This document shows positions 61,201 to 64,000 of a stretch of DNA of 64,000 nucleotides, piece by piece. The stretch lies in contig WEDG01004200.1 of NCBI GenBank assembly GCA_017591395.1, positions 1-64,000 of the forward strand, written 5' to 3'. Each line of letters starts with the position of its first letter. Position 1 is the first letter of the stretch. The position numbers and the translations under genes are program-made. This DNA comes from Schistocephalus solidus (Eukaryota; Platyhelminthes; Cestoda; Diphyllobothriidea; Diphyllobothriidae). The notes beneath the pieces are model-generated. The model was not told the DNA's origin and made no database searches. It saw nothing but the letters and a program-made list of their open reading frames with translations.

Positions 61201-63610
61201 TTTTGCCTCTTCTACTGTTCCCTTCCTTTTAAGGCATGTAATTTTTATTAACTGGGTTCGTTGGGAATTAGCCCCTTCCTTGATCAGAGGTTACGCTCTT
61301 GTACAGTTTCGCTCGGGTAACTTCGACCGCGATACAAATTTCCAGCCTGGGAACCGTCATGTTACTTTATGTTAGGTACGGTTCGCCAGTTGACAGGTGA
61401 ACTTTCTATGAAAATGGATGCTGCCCAACCCTCGGCGTGCACAATCTACTTACCGAACTGCCAGCGGTGTGTAGCAGAGACTTTTTTAGAGATAACTGAC
61501 AATAAAACAGCGGAGCGTTCCAAAGATGAGGTTACGAAAGGAATATGACAGGGCTTAGTGCAAGTTTATCGGGTTGATTTTCGTTCGATTGAGTTCTAAA
61601 TACTGACATGCATACACCTCGCTCGCCGATTTCCGAAGTTACTGCGCTCCGTCTACAAGACACGGGGAGGAAAGGAGCCAAAGCGTCCTATGGTGCCTAT
61701 ACGTTCCGTAAATCGTCGATGGCTCGAATTTGTGCAGGATTAACTAGATTGGCTCGTACTGTCATTAGCAGTCGGAATTCTCTCTCAAGTGCCTTAGCAA
61801 ATCTTTGACGGAGGAGTGTCTAATGTCACTCCAAAAGTTCAGAAGACACTTTGCTCACTTTATAACTCCATCTCTAACGACCGCTAGGAAAGCCCCTGGG
61901 AGCTCATGAACGCTTCAGACATCGCACTTTGACGTACGATTTGCCCCCTTACCAGAGATGCTCTAGGAGTTTCCTTGCATGACTAGTGCAAATATTTATG
62001 GTCGTGCTTCACCTGCGCGCTTTTTTAACTTCATTTGGTAGGCGTTAATTCATTTCCTATTGCGCTATACCTTTGCACTATGTGTATATTTATTTCCTCT
62101 TGTGTCCCGTCGCTGCATCTCTGCGTTATTTTATTGCCGACGCCCTCTGTTGGAATTTCTGCGTCCATTGACTAACCTTGGCCAGTGCCTTTTTGGGCCA
62201 GTCAGTCAAAACCAGACACTCACGTGGGCTTGAAATGTCTCTCAAGTGCATATGATTGTCTGTTTATTAGAGATAAAGCTAGAGACACTGGAAACGACAT
62301 TTTGCTTTTGCCGACAGTCCTGGTCTGTCGGCCATACACTGCGGACGGCAAAAACCAGAGGTTAGAGGCTGTGTGCAGTAGCTCATTGGACAAAATATTG
62401 TTCAATTCGAACCATATATTCACCATTAGTAGGCACTGGATGTCGCGCGAGGGGTGCCGCATCGATCTAGCCCGTTTTTATTCAGCGCTTATGGACGAAG
62501 CGTTTGATTTTGTGACTTCATTCACCCGCGACACCAGACTGTAAGCCACTAAGGCTTGATGTTCGCAGGGCAATGGGCCTCATGTGTGAATTTACACATC
62601 TCATCTAAGTGCATCTTGCGCCACTTGGTGTCGCGTATGTTGCACGCGTAGACGGACCGATGAGCTTCACTATTCACTTCATCCACAGCACAGTAGCATA
62701 CACGTGGAAAAAAAATACTGGGGCCGATATTTGGGAATCTATCCTTGGGAAAAATTTGTGCCATGATAAATCTGAGGTGCCTGAATGTATCATGAGACGC
62801 TATTACTTATGATTGGGAAGTAAGTCAGCTTATGTGGTATTTTTAACACTCCGATTTGAGTTTCACACGGTAGTATTTCCTTAATGTAACCTTCATTTCA
62901 TTCGCGCTTATTTGAGCTCCCAGCATAATGGCGTATTTGGTACTGTGCACGTACTTGGAAGGCTCATATAGCTTTGCGTTCACTCATGTGGTCTCTGTGT
63001 GTATCAGTGTTTTTATTGTGCGTGTTGCCAACTGACGGGATAACTCGGACCGCGTGGTCAGCCCAATGTGTGTTTTGTGTGGAGTGGCTGACTGGCGGAC
63101 TGAGAGTCAGGTTGCAATGGCTCCTTCTTAATGTGGCCTTTATGGCACTCCCATTCCGTGGGATCCGAGCCAGGTGTGGTGGCACGCCCAGGGGCGGCTC
63201 CGGTCGCGCCAGCCACCTGCGCCCTCTCCCATCTCCGGTCTTCTTGACTCTGTCTTGACACCGGGCTCAGGTGGGGGAGAAGGAGAGAGTGCGGTAGCTG
63301 CAGCGCAAGGCTACTATCACTTAAAACTAATTCACGCGCAAGTCACCGTCCCTGCACCACCTGGTGTGGAGCATACGGTGGACCTCGTCGAAATCGACGG
63401 TCGAACTGCCGATTGTGCGTGTTCATATGAGTCATCCTTTAGGTTAGTCGCGACGCATTCGTCAGACTTTCGCACTGTTTTCGTGCCCTAAATTTTGCGT
63501 AATCTGCAAAGGGTTCTTATCTGTTTTTACCTTCATTGATTTATTTTAGGCTTCGGAACGAGTACTTGACAGTCAGGAGCCAGGAACGGGGCGAACAGAT
63601 TGAGCTACGG
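25830..63610 (+). CDS. EVI5: EVI5-like TBC-domain RabGAP, nine exons, 3' end outside window
   Basis: TBC-domain proteins of the EVI5 family accelerate GTP hydrolysis by Rab GTPases; vertebrate EVI5 is linked to Rab11, membrane recycling and cytokinesis. About 407 residues can be read from nine exons with consensus GT/AG borders: 25830-25918, 25956-26065, 26601-26802, 26873-27058, 36993-37106, 44118-44387, 60075-60164, 60771-60868 and 63550-63610. The TBC domain starts at RGIP (about residue 139). The arginine finger is in IRRDVSR (about residue 185) and the glutamine finger in YCQG (about residue 223), so the catalytic residues are kept. A charged coiled-coil start follows, as in EVI5. The ATG is preceded by an in-frame TAG at 25773-25775, which supports it as the start. 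The remaining coiled coil lies past the window edge. The exon 3/4 frame is off by one base (see 26786-26790). Family assignment is firm; EVI5 versus EVI5-like cannot be separated. Confidence 0.93.
25956..26065 (+). CDS. EVI5: EVI5-like exon 2
   Basis: Continues exon 1 in frame and encodes a serine-rich linker that includes [16 protein letters not shown], resembling the Ser-rich stretch at this place in EVI5. It ends at a strong GTGAGT donor in phase 1. The next intron (535 bp, 26066-26600) holds nothing recognisable. Confidence 0.85.
26601..26802 (+). CDS. EVI5: EVI5-like exon 3
   Basis: Opens after TTCTTTTCAG and stays open for 67 codons, including [19 protein letters not shown]. This corresponds to the conserved WxxWxxVxxxW-type segment just before the TBC domain in EVI5. 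It ends at CG|GTAAGT. The frame at the end of the exon does not match exon 4 unless one base is missing from the A5 run at 26786-26790. Confidence 0.87.
26786..26790 (+). other. Apparent 1-nt loss in A homopolymer of exon 3
   Basis: As written, exon 3 ends in phase 2 but exon 4 must begin in phase 0 to read ELIKRGIP. Reading the five A bases as a run short by one gives a junction resembling the Lys-rich, then Q-V-x-E-L segment of EVI5 proteins. A homopolymer miscall in the assembly is the simplest cause. A true frameshift allele cannot be excluded. Confidence 0.7.
26873..27058 (+). CDS. EVI5: EVI5-like exon 4 (TBC domain, arginine finger)
   Basis: 62 codons, phase 0 to phase 0. Starts ELIKRGIP and contains [12 protein letters not shown] (TBC motif) and [19 protein letters not shown]. 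The IxxDxxR motif supplies the catalytic arginine. The acceptor is TTTTTTAAAG and the donor GTGAGT. Intron 3 before it is 70 bp. Confidence 0.95.
27360..27570 (-). repeat. R repeat, diverged 5' module
   Basis: Resembles 63.27-63.40 kb in the same orientation: a GGGGAGAAAG-type block, AATTCACGCACAAGTCACC and a GTGGAGAGCACACCG block. It is old, with many substitutions, and lies opposite to the next copy. Confidence 0.5.
27690..27870 (+). repeat. R repeat, diverged 5' module
   Basis: Shares CGCGTGAATTAG, the CGCACTCTCTTCC block and a following GGCCACCGCAGGCGG block with the better copies at 44-46 kb. Head-to-head with the copy at 27360-27570. Confidence 0.45.
32125..32640 (+). repeat. R repeat, type A
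   Basis: A GC-rich interspersed repeat. Anchors are CTCCACAGCGTGGTGGTGCA, GACTTGCGCGTGGATTAG, GAGCCCGGTGTCATG, GGCTCGGATCCCATGGAGTG and CACACTGGGCTGACCACG, ending beyond a CACGG...CTGTG hairpin-like block. It matches 44.46-44.96 kb module by module. Confidence 0.75.
32990..33075 (-). mobile_element. tRNA-derived SINE head
   Basis: The minus strand has an A-box-like TGATTAGAGTGTTGG and, about 35 bp on, GTGGGTTCGAATG as a B box. That spacing is typical of a pol III promoter. Neighbouring sequence does not form an acceptor stem, so this is a tRNA-like relic, not a tRNA gene. Confidence 0.5.
34131..34280. repeat. (AGT)n microsatellite
   Basis: About 150 bp of AGT/TAG triplets with scattered AGC and AAT variants in intron 4. 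Poly-Ser, poly-Val and poly-Leu reading frames across it are artefacts of the repeat. Confidence 0.95.
34480..34556. repeat. 77-nt near-perfect inverted repeat (hairpin)
   Basis: Arms 34485-34511 and 34525-34551 are 25/27 complementary, and one of the two mismatches would be G-U in RNA. Four outer pairs extend the stem after one mismatch. The loop is 13 nt. It is in intron 4, 200 bp after the AGT tract. Size and shape fit a microRNA precursor, but also a minute inverted-repeat transposon. The sequence shows only the pairing. Confidence 0.8.
35930..36600 (+). repeat. Repeat D copy 3, diverged
   Basis: Shows the ordered blocks of D: a GTCAGCTTTCGATTGAGCTC-like block, TTTTAAGACCTTAAAATTTCC, then TTGAAGAAGACATAATTTTT, corresponding to 8220, 8470 and 345 respectively. 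It may run on toward exon 5 but similarity fades. Confidence 0.55.
36993..37106 (+). CDS. EVI5: EVI5-like exon 5 (TBC domain, glutamine finger)
   Basis: 38 codons, phase 0 at both ends. Contains [20 protein letters not shown] then [13 protein letters not shown] carries the second catalytic finger of TBC RabGAPs. The acceptor is TTCCTCCTCTAG and the donor CAG|GTAAAT. A CTC tract begins about 100 bp downstream. Confidence 0.95.
37209..37438. repeat. (CTC)n / polypyrimidine tract
   Basis: About 230 bp of CTC triplets with periodic CCCTCC slips, starting 100 bp after the exon 5 donor. The coding strand is pure pyrimidine. ORFs rich in Glu/Gly, Ser/Pro or Leu across it are artefacts. Confidence 0.95.
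39191..39388. mobile_element. M element (MITE-like), copy 1
   Basis: Imperfect terminal inverted repeats (start: TAAATAAGATTGGACGCGGG and on; end: TTCCGTGTCCTTCCGTAAATA) flank a core with CCACCCTAACC and GACCCTAATCCC. The terminal sequence and TGGAATTTAGC block link it to the copies at 42.2 and 61.0 kb. It has no coding capacity. Confidence 0.6.
42221..42490. mobile_element. M element (MITE-like), copy 2
   Basis: Begins TTATATGCC then GGCAGGACACGGG and ends CCCCGTGTTCTGCGGG then GGCATATAA, so both termini are inverted copies over about 35 bp with gaps. The core has CCCCTACC- and CCCTAATTG-type words. The outermost nine bases mirror exactly. Confidence 0.7.
42500..42835 (+). repeat. R repeat, type B, diverged
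   Basis: The 5' module (GATGTCCACCGCGGACC, GACGGTGACTTGCGC) joins the type B 3' module ending GGCCTAACGCATCCACTGCG. It lies directly against M copy 2. It is more diverged than the copies in intron 6. Confidence 0.6.
44118..44387 (+). CDS. EVI5: EVI5-like exon 6 (TBC domain core)
   Basis: 90 codons, phase 0 at both ends. Includes [28 protein letters not shown] and [17 protein letters not shown], the conserved helices of the C-terminal half of an EVI5-type TBC domain. It ends DLFIAE at GAG|GTAAGA. The exon is GC-rich compared with the surrounding introns. Confidence 0.96.
44455..45255 (+). repeat. R repeat, type A with extension
   Basis: Module order: 5' module (TAGTTCGACCGTTGTAG; TCCACCGTATGCTCCATGG), pyrimidine/CCC block, GGCTCGGATCCCACGAAGTG, CAGTCAGCCACTCC, hairpin CACGG...CCGTG, then an extension (44880-45255). 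The extension repeats the AAGAAGGAGCC...CAGCCACTCC segment about 390 bp further on. It begins 70 bp after the exon 6 donor. Confidence 0.8.
45365..45745 (+). repeat. R repeat, type B
   Basis: Same 5' module, but the 3' half is replaced by a different module with CGGCATTTGTTATGGG, GAATAACGCCTGCC and GGTCCAACGCATCTACC, ending GTTTAGGGGG. A 100-bp piece of the central R module (45260-45360) precedes it. Confidence 0.8.
45745..46530 (+). repeat. R repeat, type A with extension
   Basis: Nearly the same modules as 44455-45255. The extension (46200-46530) ends in a perfect 9-bp hairpin, arms 46510-46518 and 46522-46530 with loop TAG. LINE-Z starts at the next base. Confidence 0.8.
46607..46627. repeat. 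Stem-loop over the LINE-Z stop codon
   Basis: Eight-base perfect arms (46607-46614 and 46620-46627) with a 5-nt loop that includes part of the terminal TAA (46618-46620). Confidence 0.7.
46618..47130 (-). pseudogene. LINE-Z C-terminal C2H2 zinc-finger array
   Basis: Minus strand, two alternating finger types: (CD)[19 protein letters not shown] and [22 protein letters not shown], a 35-residue Thr/Pro/Ala-rich spacer, then [21 protein letters not shown] and [21 protein letters not shown], ending DNLR and a TAA at 46618-46620. Linkers repeat [20 protein letters not shown]. The first Cys codon of the first finger is TGA and the last finger has an internal TAA, so the tail is broken at both ends. 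Such fingers bind nucleic acid; a role in RNA or target choice is inference. Confidence 0.8.
47293..47476. repeat. 92-bp tandem duplication in LINE-Z
   Basis: Units 47293-47384 and 47385-47476 differ at about three or four bases. They cover the C-terminal half of the first finger (minus-strand [12 protein letters not shown]). As 92 is not a multiple of three, the second unit is read in another frame, ending the upstream ORF and cutting off the later fingers. Confidence 0.9.
47392..49014 (-). pseudogene. LINE-Z reverse transcriptase and first zinc finger
   Basis: Continues the frame of the endonuclease half. Motifs are [63 protein letters not shown], the catalytic [15 protein letters not shown]-type [30 protein letters not shown] and [20 protein letters not shown]. 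It then reads [20 protein letters not shown] and a basic tail into [19 protein letters not shown] (about 47505-47440). The usual Gly in the KQGC motif is Asp. [10 protein letters not shown] runs straight into LLNRLN, where relatives as I recall them have about eight more residues, suggesting an in-frame deletion. The ORF ends inside a duplicated segment. Confidence 0.85.
49015..50604 (-). pseudogene. LINE-Z endonuclease and start of RT
   Basis: 529 codons from ATG to a premature TAG. APE-type endonuclease motifs appear in order: [77 protein letters not shown]. The linker contains [16 protein letters not shown] and [19 protein letters not shown], and the RT entry [20 protein letters not shown]. 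The frame continues beyond the TAG into RT without a shift, so one nonsense change separates the two halves. The enzyme would nick target DNA to prime reverse transcription. Confidence 0.85.
50605..51190 (-). other. LINE-Z 5' region
   Basis: Precedes the endonuclease ATG on the minus strand. A frame at about 50965-50890 begins [17 protein letters not shown], which may be an older N-terminus now separated by stops. The rest reads in pieces. No internal promoter was identified. Confidence 0.45.
51195..51570 (+). repeat. R repeat, type B
   Basis: Nearly identical in module order to 45365-45745: CGACAGTTCGACCGTCGTAG, GAGCCCGGTGTCAAGACAG, GGCATTTGTTATGGGAG, CCACGTGGCCCGTTTAGGGG. It lies at the 5' border of LINE-Z. 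Confidence 0.8.
53080..54000 (+). repeat. Repeat D copy 4
   Basis: Blocks include TGCCGGCTTTTAATCGAGCT, TTTTATACTTGAAGGAAGC and TTTTCAAGACCTTGAAATTT, in the order seen at 8.1-8.7 kb. A SINE-like segment (53276-53570) interrupts it. Confidence 0.6.
53276..53570 (-). mobile_element. SINE-like insertion with tRNA-like boxes
   Basis: The left edge GGGAGACTGGAATGACCATT is the reverse complement of the end of the SINE at 57.03-57.06 kb, so a SINE 3' part lies on the minus strand with AATTCGAGCC as a weak B box. The right part also shows a plus-strand A box TGGTATAGAGCG and a degenerate B box near 53457. Two SINEs may be joined. Confidence 0.45.
55918..56749 (-). pseudogene. Decayed LINE-Z relative (RT end and zinc fingers)
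   Basis: Minus strand 56713-56426 reads [57 protein letters not shown] and [15 protein letters not shown]. This follows the RT C-terminus of LINE-Z ([58 protein letters not shown]). Further on, [13 protein letters not shown] and [14 protein letters not shown] are remnants of a C2H2 finger and its GEPxPG linker. It is strongly diverged, 5'-truncated and frame-broken. Confidence 0.75.
56915..57085 (+). mobile_element. tRNA-derived SINE
   Basis: A-box-like GGTTGGAGCACTGG and, about 25 bp on, the B box GTGGGTTCGAGCC, followed by a unique body ending ATGACCATTCCAGTCTCCC, which is shared in reverse with 53.28 kb. It has no acceptor stem, hence SINE rather than tRNA gene. Confidence 0.6.
60075..60164 (+). 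CDS. EVI5: EVI5-like exon 7 (end of TBC domain)
   Basis: 30 codons beginning [13 protein letters not shown] and ending QMDMESMIF. This aligns with the segment after DIFMSE in EVI5. The acceptor TTTGCTTCCAG and donor GTAAGT are both strong. Confidence 0.93.
60771..60868 (+). CDS. EVI5: EVI5-like exon 8 (TBC to coiled-coil linker)
   Basis: Reads [15 protein letters not shown] then [17 protein letters not shown], entering the basic start of the coiled coil. Phase 0 in, phase 2 out. The acceptor is AATCCCAG and the donor AA|GTAAGT. The 606-bp intron before it has no recognisable element. Confidence 0.9.
60905..61182. mobile_element. M element (MITE-like), copy 3
   Basis: Terminal inverted repeats of about 30 bp: 60905-60935 (GGCTCCCTAACCAGAGCGTG and on) against 61152-61182 (ending CCGTGTCCTGCTTAGGGGG then CC). 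The core carries several TTAGGG words (GTTAGGGTTAAG, AGTTAGGGTTAGTG, GGTTAGGGTTAAG). Short AT-rich flanks ATTAAAT and TATAAAT may be a target duplication. Confidence 0.7.
63015..63410 (-). repeat. R repeat, type A, opposite orientation
   Basis: Reverse complement of the type A copies: GTTGCCAACTGACGGGATAA, CCACTCCGTGGGATCCGAGC-like block, GAGCCCGGTGTCAAGACAG in reverse, and the 5' module at about 63400. It stops before the terminal hairpin, so it lacks the end of the unit. Confidence 0.75.
63550..63610 (+). CDS. EVI5: EVI5-like exon 9 (coiled coil, last exon in window)
   Basis: Completes the split Lys codon and reads [20 protein letters not shown], matching the charged helix after the TBC domain in EVI5. 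The acceptor is TTATTTTAG and the donor CGG|GTATGC. The remaining coiled-coil exons lie beyond 64000. The last 390 bases are intron with no feature seen. Confidence 0.9.
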
Positions 63611-64000
63611 GTATGCTCTTCAGCCTTTTAGTGTCACACTGTTTTGTCTTTTGGAAGTCATAGGTGACCTCTTTTTCTGAATAGCTTCTTGGGCAAACTT
63701 TCAGTACCCCTTTATTGGCTTTAATACAACCTTTTTTTTAAGTTATCCACGTTTACTCACTCACCTGCGACAAATTGTGAACGCGTTTTCATCGGACTGA
63801 TAATTCATCTGTCGGATCGGACGACGACGAGCACTTCCTGGCAAGCCAAGTATAATTTCTGCGTGTTTTGAATTATAGTGACGCAGATCAGTACGGACAC
63901 TATCTTCTTCATACAACCACCATCTCTAAATAACAGGACGCAACTTAGTCGAAAGAAGATAAGCATTGGTGTGGTGTAGGCCTGTGCCGTTGTGGAAGAA

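Larger units (their letters stand above)
60869..63549 (+). other. Intron 8 of the EVI5-like gene (2.7 kb)
   Basis: Contains M copy 3 and a reversed R repeat. A 119-codon ORF at 62185-62544 and a shorter one at 62609-62812 have no motifs I know and sit between strong splice sites of the host gene. I treat them as chance ORFs. Confidence 0.7.

Noticed and set aside
62185..62812. Two ORFs of 119 and 67 codons in intron 8
   Set aside because: No recognised motif, and they lie between two well-supported host exons on the same strand. Chance or an unknown repeat.

Overview
This is eukaryotic nuclear DNA, with spliced exons, long repeat-filled introns and many decayed non-LTR retrotransposons. I infer a flatworm, most likely a diphyllobothriidean tapeworm (Spirometra / Dibothriocephalus / Schistocephalus type). 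The host gene mixes a 37-bp intron with introns of 7 to 16 kb. The endonuclease-reverse transcriptase at 46.5-51.2 kb, which begins LAAWNV and ends in C2H2 fingers, resembles a family I recall from those genomes. The species call is from memory and could not be tested here.

One host gene can be supported. It is an EVI5-type TBC (Rab GTPase-activating protein) gene on the + strand, with nine exons from an ATG at 25830 to 63610; it runs off the right edge. Exons 1-3 encode a short N-terminal region, exons 4-8 the TBC domain with both catalytic fingers (IRRDVSR and YCQG), and exons 8-9 the start of the C-terminal coiled coil. The exon 3/4 reading frame is broken by one base, in an A5 run at 26786-26790.

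Left of the gene (1-24 kb) lies a retrotransposon graveyard. An AT-rich dispersed repeat (called D here) occurs at 1-1822 and 8.1-12.2 kb. It is split by CR1/jockey-like LINE copies L1 (1.8-4.5 kb, -), L2 (8.85-11.05 kb, -, with a 5' inversion and target duplications) and L3 (12.2-14.5 kb, +). Further copies follow: L4 (14.5-16.9 kb, -), L5 (17.1-21.5 kb, -, ORF1 + endonuclease + RT) and L6 (22.1-24.0 kb, -, composite). All are pseudogenised. 4.5-8.1 kb and 24.0-25.8 kb hold nothing I recognise.

Within the gene, intron 4 (9.9 kb) carries modular GC-rich repeats (family R), a tRNA-like SINE, an AGT microsatellite, a 77-nt hairpin and a D copy. Intron 5 (7.0 kb) carries a 230-bp CTC tract and two copies of a short inverted-terminal-repeat element (family M). 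Intron 6 (15.7 kb) carries a cluster of R repeats, a nearly intact LINE with C-terminal zinc fingers (LINE-Z, minus strand), a decayed second LINE-Z copy, another D copy and SINE fragments. Intron 7 (606 bp) shows nothing recognisable. Intron 8 holds a third M element and a reversed R repeat. No rRNA, functional tRNA, CRISPR array or bacterial-type operon is present.

No novel pathway is evident. The best leads are the LINE with a C-terminal C2H2 array, the M family with its telomere-like core, the intronic hairpin, the twin-primed LINE and the one-base break in the EVI5 gene.
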